From NCBI GenBank assembly GCA_038380795.1, contig CM076265.1, positions 1,302,001-1,366,000 on the forward strand: a stretch of DNA of 64,000 bases. The letters are read 5' to 3'. The stretch is from Pyrocephalus nanus. Its lineage: Eukaryota; Chordata; Aves; Passeriformes; Tyrannidae. Numbering within the stretch: position 1 is the stretch's first letter; each line of letters begins with the position of its first letter. Below the pieces are notes generated by a model. The model was given only the letters and a program-made list of their open reading frames with translations. It had not been told where the DNA came from and ran no database searches. Position numbers and translations under genes: made by a program. Positions 50,111 through 62,289 of this stretch are shown piece after piece.

Positions 50111-52503
50111 CCATGAGTCCCATCCTCCATCTGCAGTCCCCCCACTGCAGCAGACTTTTTGTTTTACCCCAGCCATGCTTTCCCCCCTCCCCTGCCCTCC
50201 CCTTTTCCTTTATTCTTTGCATCTTTTGAGGTTTTCCACAGTTTCTGAATTTTTCAGGAATTTTTCAAGATCTTCTGTTTACTTTAGCATTAATGTAGGG
50301 GAGCTGTATTTATCCAGGAGTCAGCCAAACAGGTCAGATATTTTTTTTATTTTTGGTTTTTTTTTGGTCTTTTAGTAGAGGAGAAATGGAAAAGTGCTTT
50401 GTAAACAATTACTACACTTTTTTTTCTGACTTTGGCATGTTTTTACGTTGACTAAAGGTTTTTTACTGTACTGAGTTAATACCTACAGAGTAGATTTTAA
50501 CTAAAAGTTAAATAGCTGATATATTAGCTTATATATTTCAACATCTAAACATTGATTGCTGGACATTTTGATGAAGTAGTATTTTAGTGATTGTGGCAAT
50601 CCCAAATGGCAGATAAAATACATAACCAAGTAATAGAGACTGGGGAGGAATGGATGACAGAAAATAGCATTACTTTATAGACAAACATTATATAAGAATG
50701 TCATAGAAGCTTCGAAACTGTAGCTTATTGAAGAAAGTCCCAAGGAGTTAAATCACTGTGCTTTGTGTTATGCAAGTTTAAAGGAGTGTAATTTTGGCTT
50801 AGTGGGTGGGAAAATTGCAGGAGAGAGACTTTCTTTTTTAATGAAAGTAGTGGATACCTTATTATAGAAAAAGCAGCTGGTCATAAAAATAGAAAAACAC
50901 GGTCAATACTCTTAGTAGCAAAGTTTAATTTCTGTTAACTTCTCTCAAGTTCTTTTTCTAAAATCAATATATTTCATTCTATGTTCTTCAAAAACATTAA
51001 AGATAATCAAAAGAAATTTGCAGGAAGTTCAACTTAAGAAATGAAATGTCCCTCCCGAAACACACACATGCATTGTGCTTGTTCTTTGTAGCCTGTTTTG
51101 TTATAAAAATACGATGCATTCCATTGAACTCTTTCTTTGGTTTCTATGATTGAAGATTTTCTTTTAGTATATGCTGCAGAAGAGATAAAGGGGACTACTG
51201 GTCTGTTCAGAGTATCTGCAAAGTATATTTTAGGTGTTTTGTTGGCAGTAGTGCCCAAAACTATCTGAATGTTAAGAAAAAACAAACACTTTTGAATATA
51301 CTTTTGAAATAATGGATTGTATGATATGTCTCAGTCTGACATTTTTTAGACAAGTGTAGCAAATACTTGTTCAAGTACAATGTTTGAATGCTATGTATTC
51401 CTCCTCTTTTTACCATATTAATATCATTATATAGTGGTAGAGTGCTTTACATGCATAAAGGAAGTAATCAACTGCATTCAGTTTTGTTGATCAGAGAGTA
51501 ATCTGTATATTAATTTAAAACATTGTTTAAAAGAAATAAAATCCCTGAGATAGGCGCTTTGATGGTTGAAATTAGCTATTTTGTACGTTAAAAAATCCCG
51601 TCACAGGTTTACCTTTTAGTGCCAGTATCAGAAATTACCAGGGAAACATTCTGGGTAATCGTTGTGTAGTAGCTCAACTGCAGAAAAAGCAGTGCTTGGA
51701 AATGTTCTGGTTTTTAATATTCCATCTCAGAAATGTGAAACGTTTAGGGTATTTGAGATAATTGTGTTTGTTCTTTTTTTTTTATTTCTGTAGTACTTAC
51801 TGTGGAAAATGTAACCGAGCAACTTCATGAAAAATGCTTTATTGTTGCAGATGAGATGATGTGAATGTAAAATTCAGAAATTAAAGATTGGGGTTTCCAC
51901 AGCAACCATGACTTGGCTTCTCTTTAGGGTCTAGAATTACTGGGCCAAATGCTTTTCCCAGTCCACCTGACTTTTCCCATGTTAATGCAAAAGCTGAGAT
52001 GAGAACTTGGGCTCAGGATTTGTGGGTAACTTCTTTTGTCTGAATATGTTTCTATTTCCAATTTGTCCGATTGCGTGGGAATAATTATTCCATCTTTTTT
52101 CACCTTTAAAATATTTTTTCCAAGTCTAACCATTTTCCAGCATTCATTAAAACTTTACATGGTCCTACACTGCATAGACATTACCCTTCATTTTGCTCCT
52201 GCTGCTTATACAGGGTAGGTACTGACATTTGAATATTCATATCACTTAGTGGTGTTTTTTTTAAACTACTGTAAAGCCATCCTGAAACCCCATTTCTCTA
52301 GGCTGTCTGCTAAAAAATAGAAGTCACTTCTACTTAAAGATAAAGATGATAACATTTCAAGTAAAAAAATTTTGCAGGAAGGGGTAGAATGTGTTACTGA
52401 AAAGTGTATACATAAATATTCAACTGTGGCTGGAATAATGCTGTTCGTTTCTATCCACTATAATCTAAAATCAGCTCATTTTTTTTCTTCTGCTTTCCTT
52501 CAG

Positions 52504-52640
52504 ATGTAGGGAAGGACAAAGACACTTATACAGATGATTCAGAACATGGGAATTATGATACTCGTACAGATCAGTCATTGCTCATTCAAAGCAAACTCAC
52601 CAGGCAGAGAACAGAACCTCGAACTAAATCCTCTTTAAAG
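52504..52640 (+). CDS. Coding exon 4 of the unnamed gene
   Basis: This 137-bp exon is bounded by a near-ideal acceptor (pyrimidine run ending CTTTCCTTCAG) and donor (AAAG, then GTAAGG). It enters in phase 1 and exits in phase 0. It encodes DVGKDKDTYTDDSEHGNYDT, an acidic Asp/Thr/Tyr-rich stretch, followed by a basic tail (RQRTEPRTKSSLK). The charge switch and lack of hydrophobic core suggest a disordered linker with phosphorylation sites (inference). It is the best supported exon of the gene after exon 2 because the open frame, phase and both splice sites agree. Confidence 0.82.
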
Positions 52641-55600
52641 GTAAGGGACACAAAAACTTTATTAGATTATGTCACCTGTCAGAATGTGCTTAAATATTTT
52701 TTAAAATGCATTTTTTAAGGGATTAGATAAACTGCAGCTTTAATATCAGGCATCTCACGGTAAAAAACTTAGGTGGCTCCTGTATTATAATTTGACTGAC
52801 AGAATCAATTAATGGAATTCTCTATACCAAAATCAACCAAGATTATGTAATGTGAAGGATTCTAATGATTTTTATTGACCCATCTAAGAGTTAGTAGCCT
52901 TCTTTATGTAAATTTATAGTGCAGAGGATTTAGGATGTAGGATTCCAAACATGGAGTGAAATTCATGTTATCTAGGAGGCCTCAGAAAATCCTGAGAGTT
53001 TGGAGGAATTATGTTTGTGTTGCAAATGGTCAGTCGAGAGTGATCTGAAATATAAGATTCCCCTTCCAAGCAGTATCAAGATGATATCAAGACACACTGA
53101 AACTGGCATGTTATCTTGCTTAGTAATTACCCAAACATGCTATTTATCACAGTGCATTTTCTCCAGCAATTCGTCTGCTATAATGCCAAAGAATTATGAT
53201 GAGTTTTCCTGTTCAAAACATGTATTTTCTTTTAGTCTCGCTCTGGACTGTGAGACCCTTAATTCTCCTTTCCATTCCAAGCATAATTGCTTGTGAGTGA
53301 ATGAAAAAATGAGTAACCTCAGGAAGTTCTGAATAATTTTCTTCTTTGTGCACTGGATTTAAGCATTGAATGGATGCTTCATGAGTGTCATGTAACTGTT
53401 CTGATGTCACACTCATCATCCTTACTACAGCATTCTGGAACACAGATAGCAGGTTGACGTGATCTCTGAAACTTCATTCCATAAGGATGGTTTTAGAAAA
53501 AAAACTTTGATAATGATAACTGTCTGATAGTTTTTAAATGGGTTCACCGGTAATTGTATTTACAGATCGTAAATCTGTGACATGAAATGAATGATGTATA
53601 TGACATAACATGTCATATATATAACCCTTCTCGGGTTACATTTTAATCTAAACCATTGGAATGAGAACTTTTTGTGTTCAGGATTTCTTTGTGTCTGCAA
53701 AGCTAGCTGAATTAAAAGAAATGATAGTGGAAATTCTCGTTTGGTTTTGTTGATCAAGTAGACAAAGCCTTTTATGTTAAACGTGGCCTAAAAGACAGGA
53801 AAATAATGGAGAATCTGTAGAATTTAGATCATGTTACACAGCACTCAATAGTTTTAACAATAGGTAAGCCTGCTGCCAAAACAATCTAGTGACAGATACT
53901 GTCGGTCTAGTAATAGGGATTTCATTATCATAAAGCAAAATACTTTTTTCTTATTTTCATATAAATTATAAAGTGACCGCTAGCTTCAGTTTTTTCCAGG
54001 CCTGGCATTCAGGAGGGTTACAAAGTTTATAGTCAGCCAGTAAGCTAACTCTCTTTCAAAGTTTAAAGAGGAGTCTTGTTTTTGTATTAAGTTTAAACAA
54101 AAATGCACTTTTTTATGTCTCAGTCTTCGAATGTCCTGACCTTCTGAACGAAGCAGTTCAGAGTTTAAAAGCAGCATTCTCAAGCCACATCTGGCTTTTA
54201 GTCTTCACAGCTCCTTTTATCACAGCAACCACTCTGGAAACTTCCTTCTGCATTTGTACTGTTTTTTGCAAATGAGGTGTCTGGGTTTAACCCCAGCTGG
54301 GTTAAACCCAAAATTCCAAACACAGCCCTGTACCAGCTACTGTGAAGAAATTAACTCTATCCCAGCCATAAACCAGCACATGAGGCAAACAGGATTCTCC
54401 TTCCATTTACTGTGTGCCTGCTTCCACAGGAGAAGGGCAGGGGGGGAAATTTAGATTAGTCTTGTATTAGGAAAGAGCTCTGCTGTTTTGCCTTTGGATT
54501 ATTTTAGAAACCTTTGTGGCAATCAGTGGAAAAATATCTAAGGGAAACTTCTTCCCAAAATGGATATAACACGAGCAACAGAAGGTTTCTAATTCTTTTT
54601 GAGACTGCTGAAAGTACAAAAGACTGCAGTGCAGCTTTACCACTGGTAAGGACTCTCACGTAGCTGAGAAATAAACTGCTCTGCCACAATAAAAAATCTC
54701 CTCAGTGTGACCAGGGAATGAAAATGAGAAGCACTGCATTGGCAAGGAATACAAGGATAAAAGCATATTCTTTTTCTCTTCTTTTTTAATGTTTCTAATT
54801 TTGGCTTGTTTTGGAAGGGTTGTTTTATACCTGAGGGACTCTGGGGGAAAATTGCTAAAAAAGCTATTAATAATTAATTCTTGGTGCTATTATGTTGGTT
54901 TTTTTTCAGTGATGAGCTACTTGAATACTTCAGCAATAATGAACTTGCCGTGCTGGCACAATGAAAGCCAATATACTTTTTTTTTTTTTTTTTTTTAGGA
55001 ATTTTGTAGCGTTTCAGGTTACATACAGCATGCCTCATCTTCCACAAATTTGATGAATTTTGAGGTTAAGAGGAGAATGAGGGAAGGATAAAAAAAGGAT
55101 TAAAAAAAAAGATAACAGTTTTATTAAAAAAGTGAGAACAAAGCAGAACAAAACAGAAACAAAAAACAGCAGGAAAAAATGTTACCTAGCCACCTCCCTC
55201 TACCTTGGCTAAAGCGAGAAAAAAAAAACCTGTCCAGAGAAGTGGTGAAATCAGTAGCAGTGAATTCTTTTCTTTACCTGTGCATAGTAGAGAGTTACAC
55301 TTCCATTTTCTTTCATGCACTACATCACTGTTACTGTCTTTGATCTGATGAATTTATTTTTTTTCATCTAGGTAGTGTGTTTTCCTATCTTGTAAGGTAA
55401 AGAAAGGATTTTTAGAACAAAGTTCACATCCTATCACTGTGGGTTCAGGAACTGTGAAGGAATGCTGCCTGTGCAATAAATTAGCTTATCCACTATAAAA
55501 TAGTTCATAGCAGTGGATAAGGCTATTAATATTACCTGTCCAGAGTGTCTTTGTTTTGTATGGGATCTGAAAAGATTTCTCTTTCCATCTTTGGAAGCAT

Positions 55601-57599
55601 GACATAACTTCTAAGGAATTTAAAATAAGATATTAAATAAGCAATTGGGCAAAATATAGGGAGACATGAAAATTTTAAAAAAAATGAACATGTAACGAAA
55701 AATTTTCAGTGGTTAAGTCAGGATGTTTCTTAAGACCTCCCTCTTAGACTTGAAGAGCTAATAGCAGAGGTTAAATATTAAAAATAGGAAGCCTCCTGCT
55801 GCCTCCAAACATCCTTCATTGCTGCTCCCTCAGATGGTGATGTTGAACAGACTTCCTTTCAAAATTTTGCATATCACCTAAGCCTACTCCTTTCCTGAGG
55901 CCAAATGTATTTTTCATAATATATACAAATATATTTTTCCGTGCACGCTCTGTAAGTCTGAATAGAAGAAAAAAGGGAAAAGATGTCCTCTGTGAAGAAG
56001 GTAAAATGATTGTTAATTCTTTAGCTTGCTCCTGAAAAGTTAAACTGCACTTTTATTAGGAAGGTCAGATATTTCTGGAAGTCTTCTTCTCCATTCAGAA
56101 AAAAAGCTGTGCTGCACAGGGCACAGAAATACAGTGGCATAGGTAATTATGAGAGAGTTTGGATATCTTTGCATATGAAAATATGTCCCCAGTTTTCTTT
56201 CCTAGGTCATTATACGGTTATTTGCACAAGAAAAAACCCTGACCCAATATGCAATTAAAATCATCAATGTGTTTTTGGACTAAAGTAATTGAAAGGATGA
56301 TTCTAATAAATCTGTTTCTGGTTTATCCATGACTTCAAACACAAAACAGCGAGGGCTAACTTAGTTGTGTGCTTAGAGGATTTCTCATAAAGCACACCTG
56401 AGATTATTCTGAGTCAAGAGTATGGTTTTCAAAAGTAAAAAATGGGTGTAGTACTATTTTAAAATATTTCGCAGCTAATTCCATGTAAATTAAGAATTCT
56501 ATAAACTTGTTGATGTCCCAGCTTTAGTTTTTAAACTAAAATAAATAATAAATAAATAAACATTAATTTTTTTAATCCTGAAACAAAGCTAGCATCAATT
56601 AGGTAACTCACTTTTGTTCATGGACACAAGCCCACTGTAGTTAGCATCATAAATGTATTTATTTCCAGAAAATACTTGAAGATGTGAGTTGAGTCAAGCA
56701 CTGAATGCAGACACTAACCACTGAAACATCCTTTGGTGTGGATGTGTGAAGATATTAATGCCAAGTTCAGGGTAACAGTATTAGAGAGAATTAGTAATGA
56801 GAATAAAGGATGTGGTTTTCATGAACCAGCCAATAAACAACCTGCTTAATAGCATCTTATAAAGAACAATAAAATATATTGGAAGAAAGTTTTCTTTTGT
56901 GAGAGAGAACCATTCTGCTCAGAGTTAGAACAGAGAAGCTGTTCCTGTGAATTTTTCACTTTTAGGTTGTTGCTGTGCTGAAGAAGCTTACAGATCAGAC
57001 ATCACCTCTGTCAAAATTCTGACCCAAGATCTTGAAGTTGTTTCCATGGCTACTTCTGCTCATACATGATTTAATAGCCCTGAATTAATCTATTATTATC
57101 TCTGAAACACCTCTTAAAAACCAAGACATAAAGAGATACAGAAGGCTGCTTTGCCTTGATGCACTTCTGATATTCAGTGTGGGGTTTTTTTGCATTGTGT
57201 TTTTCTCTCCTTCTTATTTCTCTGTTGTTCCAAGCTGATTTTCCCTGCAGGTCTACCAAATGACAGTAGATGTGTGTGCATACATATCTGTGTGTGTGTG
57301 CCACCGCTTTGTGGTGATGTTTACAAACGTTCCAAGTGTCAGCAGCAGCTCAGTTTTGTTGTTGTTTCCATGAGAAAGAAAATACATTTCAAAGCCTGTT
57401 GGCTTGTCTTTGGTTCTTCCTCCTCTGATTTCTGGTTCTGCAGTTTTCCCCTATCTATTTGTCTCTAAAAAATGCTGCTGGTGAGGTGGTGCCATTATGG
57501 AGTGGTGATATTGAGACTCAGGGCTTGGATTCAGCACTTCCATTTCCAGTGGTAGCACCATTTTTTTTCTACTGGTGGATTCTTCCCTTCTCTTCTCAG
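52641..57599 (+). other. Intron 4 (about 5.0 kb)
   Basis: It lies between exons 4 and 5. It contains an antisense LTR fragment with a perfect hairpin (about 54.28-54.38 kb) and a run of 20 T (54977-54996). No further exon is seen. Confidence 0.6.
54283..54380 (-). mobile_element. Truncated LTR of a bird ERV, antisense
   Basis: Read on the minus strand from 54380, it starts TGTGCTGGTTTATGGCTGGG, continues through ATAGAGTTAATTTCTTC and AGTAGCTGGTACAGGGCTGT, and then stops resembling the family. This is the 5' end of a common avian LTR beginning with the canonical TG. The remaining LTR is missing, so it is a fragment. The truncation edge coincides with an inverted repeat: GGGTTTAACCC at 54283-54293 and GGGTTAAACCC at 54299-54309, separated by five bases. 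Confidence 0.7.
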
Positions 57600-57634
57600 A
57601 GTTTCCATGGCAAAAAAAGCCCCAAGACGCTTGA
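57600..57634 (+). CDS. Small coding exon 5 of the unnamed gene
   Basis: This 35-bp exon follows a strong pyrimidine tract ending CTTCTCTTCTCAG and precedes the donor GA, then GTAAGT. Entering in phase 0, as exon 4 requires, it reads SFHGKKSPKTL plus two bases of the next codon (Glu or Asp), so it exits in phase 2. The content (Lys/Ser/Pro-rich) continues the style of exon 4. The good fit of phase and splice signals makes a real exon likely despite its size. The next exon was not found and is probably beyond the window. Confidence 0.65.
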
Positions 57635-60600
57635 GTAAGTCTCTCTTTAGTATAGTTACTTCATTATCAGTAAAGATTTAGTAAAATTATTTTTCCCTAG
57701 CACGTTTAGTGTCCGAATTCATGAGCTGTCGTAGGGAGGAAATCAATTCTGTTCTATTTACATCATCCCCATGCAATAAGATTCTGGGGAGAGAAATTTA
57801 GCAAATTTTGGGGAAAGAAGAATCCAGAGGCCCAGCTGTGTTTACCCATCTTTTAGATCCCAGGCACTAGTCTGTTGGTATATTTACTTCCCTTACATAA
57901 TTTTACGAATCTGAATCCAAATTATACCACCCACATGGAGGAAAGTTGAACTTCATCCTTTCTGCTGTAGAGGCAAAATAAATACATTGTGCTGTGGGGG
58001 TTTAATTCTCGTGTACTGTGCCAGTCGTCACTTATGTAAATGAGTGCTCCTCTTGCTGCTTTTGACTGAGAACTGGTGTTTTCTGTATATTCATATAAAT
58101 GTGAAACCTTGCTAAATTCTTTTTACTAAGAATACTCTTTGTATTGTGAAGGTGAATGGTATAAGAGGGTAACTTTTTGCTTGAACTTCAGTGCTGTAAA
58201 GTGTGGTTGAATATTAAAATTTGACTTTAGTCTGCAAAATAGTCAATATTTTATATTTTTTTGTAGTAAAATGATATTATCCTATTGCAGTACATAGCAT
58301 ATGATAGTAGCATATTAACGTATTTTAACACAGTAATATTTCATCTACATTGATATTTTATGTTAATAATCATGTCTGACTAGCTAATGGAGAAGTTTAG
58401 TAAGAAGGTCTGTTATAAGAGGACTACACATGTTTGGGCAAAAAAGAACAGTGATTGCTTTAAAAATGATGATTTTTTAAAAATATAATATACATTAGAA
58501 GCACAGTAAATTTAAAGGGATATGAGAGTCAAATAGTTCCAGTAATTGGATAAAAGTAATGATAAGGTCCTACATAGCTTAAGAAATGTTACTTATTTCT
58601 CTGTAGAATTACAGCCATGAAGCAACAAACAAAGCCAATTTGTCCTGAATTCAGAACAAAGAAGAGCAAGTGGTTCTCCCAAAAATGAACCGTGGAAATC
58701 CCTATTAAAGGTCTTTTGGGTTCTGGAAGGTCATATGGATTTGGGGGCAGCTGGACAAGGTTGTAGGAAGTTACAAGGTTATAGGAAGTACCTGCTCTCT
58801 CCAGGGCAGGTTTGTTGCTGTAGCTTTGGTGTGTAAACAAATTAAGAGAGAACCTTTCATAGTGGTTTGGAAGTACTAGACATTAAGCTGTGAATACTTG
58901 GTCAAGTGAATGGGAATTTGCCTAAAATTTATAAAAGAGTGAGTACCTTGTGAGATTTTTGCCAGCCTTTAAGCCTTTGCTGTTAGGTTAGACCTGCTGG
59001 GAGCTGTCAGTGGTGGAATGAATGTGAAATGAATGGTTGCAACATGTACCTTGTGGTTCTAGTTAAGCTCTTTATTTACCTGGGTAGTGCATAGTATCCA
59101 TTATTTTAAACTTTTCACCAGTATAAAGTGGAAAATGAAGAAAACACACTGCTATATCCTGATACAGTCATTTACTGTTACATAACACACTGTTACATTA
59201 ATCTAAAACTTGCTGCTGTTTTCAGAATGGTTCCAACTCACTCTTCTAGAATATTTGTTTTTATGGATGGGGTGAAAAAATGGGAAAAGTTTAATTTACA
59301 GAGCAGAACGCTAGAGTGAAATAAATGAAGTTGAAATAGCTACAGTTTCTGTGAGTTGTTCTATTTAAATTAACTGGGGAGAGATAGAGCCAGTAAAGCA
59401 GCTGTTCCCCCTTTGTATGAAAAGGGCATTGCTCATTGATTGGAATCTGAACAAAAGTTTGTCTAAAAATCCCTCCATGTTGGCTAAATCCGAGGAAATT
59501 TGTCTTGTACATTTGAATAGATTATTTTATAGCTTTGCTAAATATTTGCATTGTTTGTCCACCTTTTTTTTTTTTTTTTTTTTGGCTTGAGCCAAAACTC
59601 CTTTTTCTGGGTTAAACTGATCAATGTATTTTGCCTTGTGTAAAGTGTAAATTTCAGTTGAATGATAACGTTGGTATTTTGAATTTTACGCTTTCAGACT
59701 TCAAAGCAGCGTGCCATGTTATTTGTTGTAATAATCACCCTCCATGAAGCCACCAAAAATGCTGACAAACAATAAAAGAAAGCCAAGGAACTGCAGCAGA
59801 TCTGTAGTGGCAAAGCCTCAGGCAGTAGTTTATTTACTCTGGTGAAACAGAAAATCTCAGCATAGAGGAGAGTAAGGGCTTTGCACAAAATATTTCTTCC
59901 CATGCTTTTCTCCTTTTCTGATCCTGTGCTGTTGAGAAAAAGGTGAAAGAGTGAATCAGAGATTTATTGGTCCAAGCCAGCAGATAAATAATAAACAAGC
60001 TGTGCCTGAATGCCTGCTATACTAACAGCTGATTCACTGTGCTAGGTATAGATAATGGCCAATATACCCTGACTCATGTGTTTAATTGAAATTTCTGCTC
60101 CCTGTTCTTCTTACACATTATGGAATTCCTTCAGATCAACTGAAAAAAAAAAAAACAAAACAAAAACAACCAGCTAAATCACCAGATAAATTCTTTTGCT
60201 GGCACAGGTATTTCTGCTGTTATATGTGGGCAACACTGCTTGAGAATTGCACTAAAGTGAAGCTAATGGTGCCAGGAGCATTCAAGTGAATCAGTCCTGA
60301 AATCAATTTAGAACAGGCCAGGTTCACTGCATGGATGTGCTGAGTGGCTTCACTGCTGCACTTCTCAGCCCGTGGGGATAGTACTCTGAAAGTGGTCTGG
60401 GAGAAACAGATGGAAAATTTCTTTTTACTACAAGGACTGATTGTTGTTTCTTGAACGTTGCCCCCCAAATAATTCCATTTGGTGCTGATAAATCTGAGGT
60501 CACTGGATGCTGTCCAGCTGGATCTTTTGGATACTGTCACTAATCTGAGAAATAAAAAGTTTCTTTAAGACTGAAGAAAAGCACCTGTTTCAGAAATGAG

Positions 60601-61149
60601 GAAAGAAAGGCTAGAAATAACAATCCAAAGAAAAGTGAATTACAAAAAGATAGATGTAATTTGCAGAATGTCTGTACAGAAACTGCATGAGCAGAAAATA
60701 TGTAATAGAAGTTCCAGATCTCCCCTTTGGGGGAATTTGGTCCAGGCTCTTTGTATTTGATTTTGCCTGGTTCATGAACCTGGTTCATATACCAGCTTGG
60801 TATACTTAAATAAGGTTCCCAAATATATGATGATGCACTGCTTTGTAACAGTAGATAGTCTGAGAAAGGTTGTTCCTTGGTTTTTATTTTGGGAGTTAAA
60901 AAAAGCGAAGAAAGAGGAAGAATCTTGTCAGAATGCTTTGGGTTTTGCAGACAGAGGAGTTCTCAGAAGCACTAAATATATAGAAAGCTGGCAGTGAGGG
61001 ATGTGGGTGTAAGGAAAATGTTTCACACAGAAACAAGTGAGCTGGTATCCAGTATTTATGCTGCTGATGTCATGCACTAACACGTGGTTCTGTTTATCAG
61101 TATCAGTAGAGAGTGTAGCTACTGGATATAACACTGAGTATTATAAATT
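57635..61149 (+). other. Downstream intron sequence, no exon seen
   Basis: If exon 5 is real, this is the start of intron 5. I checked acceptor-like sites near 59126, 59226, 60136 and 60207. None leads to an open segment with a donor in the required phase. A run of 20 T lies at 59564-59583. A small local duplication around 58760-58790 (GTTGTAGGAAGTTACAAGGT and GTTATAGGAAGT) is also visible. Confidence 0.5.
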
Positions 61150-61377
61150 TCATATCCAGAGGGGGTCAGGTTGGATATCAGGAAGAATTTTTTTCACTGA
61201 GAGGGTGGTTAAGCTTTGGAGAGGGCTGCCCAGGGAGGTTTTGGAGTCACCGCCCCTGGAAGTGTTCAAGCAATAACTGGACGTGGCATTTAGTTTAGCT
61301 GTCGTGGTGGGGCTTGGTCAAAGGTCCGGTGATCTTGGAGGTTCTTTCCAGTCTGATGATTTTATGATTCTATAATC
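61150..61377 (+). mobile_element. CR1 LINE 3' end, well preserved
   Basis: It contains the classic CR1 3' order: TTGGATATCAGGAAGAATTT, CACTGAGAGGGTGGTTAAGC, GGGCTGCCCAGGGAGGTTTT, GGAGTCACCGCCCCTGGAAG, GTGTTCAAGCAATAACTGGA, then GATCTTGGAGGTTCTTTCCA and a tail of ATTTTATGATTCTAT octamer-like repeats instead of poly(A). It is 5'-truncated and is the youngest-looking CR1 in the window. It lies just upstream of the ERV on the same strand. Confidence 0.92.
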
Positions 61378-61644
61378 TGATACCAGTTGATCCAGGCTCT
61401 GCCTGTTCTGAATCATGCAAAGCACAGAATGCAAAATTAGCTTGCATGAGCAGCAACATGTAAATCAGGGTTCTCTGTATCGAGGTCAGACAGTCCCTCG
61501 TGTTTGGAAGCATGGTGGTGTCATAGTTCTGACTTTAGCAAGGAATTTTTCTTCCCTTCCCCTCCCCCTGTGTGTGTGTGTGTGCAGCACACCCATTTAG
61601 GTGAAAACAAAAGAACTAGCCGGGGCGCTAATGGTCGAACATTA

Positions 61645-61657
61645 GTTGCCTAGCAAC
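61645..61657. promoter_or_regulatory. X-box-like palindrome (RFX-type)
   Basis: GTTGCCTAGCAAC consists of the half sites GTTGC and GCAAC, as in X-boxes bound by RFX factors, though with spacing one base shorter than the full palindrome. It directly follows a second palindrome, CTAATG at 61628-61633 and CATTAG at 61640-61645. RFX binding is inference. Confidence 0.45.
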
Positions 61658-62101
61658 GAAGGGGGAGGGGTTGGGGCTGGTGTGTGGGCTGGAAGGAGGT
61701 GGGGGGGGGGAGTCAGGCTCGCGGGGAGGAGGAGAGGCTGCTGTGAGCTGGCAGACGCTGGTTCATTTGGTTTTTTCTTGTTGTTGTTTTTTTTTTTTCC
61801 TGTTGGAGGGAAGTTTTTTTTTTGGCTGCTGCGGTTCCTTCCCAACTATTCCTGTTTGTCGGGGCCCCCCCGGAGTTCGTGAGTTTTTCTTCCATTGAGA
61901 GAACTTTCTGTGTTGTCGGTGTTGTTTTTTTTTTCGCTTCCCCCTTCCCCTTCGCCCCCCCCCCCCCTTCCTCCTTTTCCTCGGGAGGGGAAGAGGAATC
62001 AGTTTTTTTGTTGTTTTTTTTCTCCGATATACCCGGGGGGGGGTGTTGTTGTTGTTTTTTTTTGTTTTCCCCATCCCACGTGGCAGTGACCAGGGATCCC
62101 A

Positions 62102-62289
62102 CAGCGCTGCCTGGTGACAGGCACTGGTGACAAGCTCTGCTCCTGTAGTGATCCAACAGCGCCACCTGGTGACTACCATAGGACACTACAGGTTCTGCAC
62201 TTCCAACGACCCAACAGCGCCACCTGGTGAATGGTACAGGACATTACAAGTTTTACACCTCCAGTGACCCGACGGCGCCCCCTGCTGAC
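62102..62289 (-). promoter_or_regulatory. Four tandem CTCF-like motifs
   Basis: Plus-strand sequences are CAGCGCTGCCTGGTGAC (62102-62118), CAGCGCCACCTGGTGAC (62157-62173), CAGCGCCACCTGGTGAA (62215-62231) and CGGCGCCCCCTGCTGAC (62273-62289). The CTCF core is CCASYAGRKGGCRSY on the other strand. By that pattern, units 2, 3 and 4 each match 14 of 15 positions (CCA reads TCA) and unit 1 matches 12. Spacing between starts is 55, 58 and 58 bp, and all share one orientation. The inter-motif DNA also repeats loosely (GGACACTACAGGTTCTGCAC versus GGACATTACAAGTTTTACAC), so the array arose by tandem duplication. Occupancy cannot be judged from sequence. Confidence 0.6.

Larger units (their letters stand above)
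43013..52503 (+). other. Intron 3 (about 9.5 kb)
   Basis: It runs from donor GTAAGTTG to acceptor TTTCCTTCAG. The flanking exons join in phase 1 with no missing piece required. It contains a run of 19 A (45989-46007), a 20-bp perfect duplication (49901-49940), an ERV-derived fragment (about 49.95-50.11 kb) and an unexplained 148-codon minus-strand open frame (45341-45787). I see no other supportable element. Confidence 0.65.

Noticed and set aside
59093..59300. Candidate exons after TTTTCACCAG and TGTTTTCAG
   Set aside because: Both meet an early stop in the phase required after exon 5 and have no good donor.
61713..62186. 157- and 138-codon minus-strand frames rich in Lys, Thr and Pro
   Set aside because: They are low-complexity translations of poly(T), poly(C) and poly(G) runs in the putative LTR.
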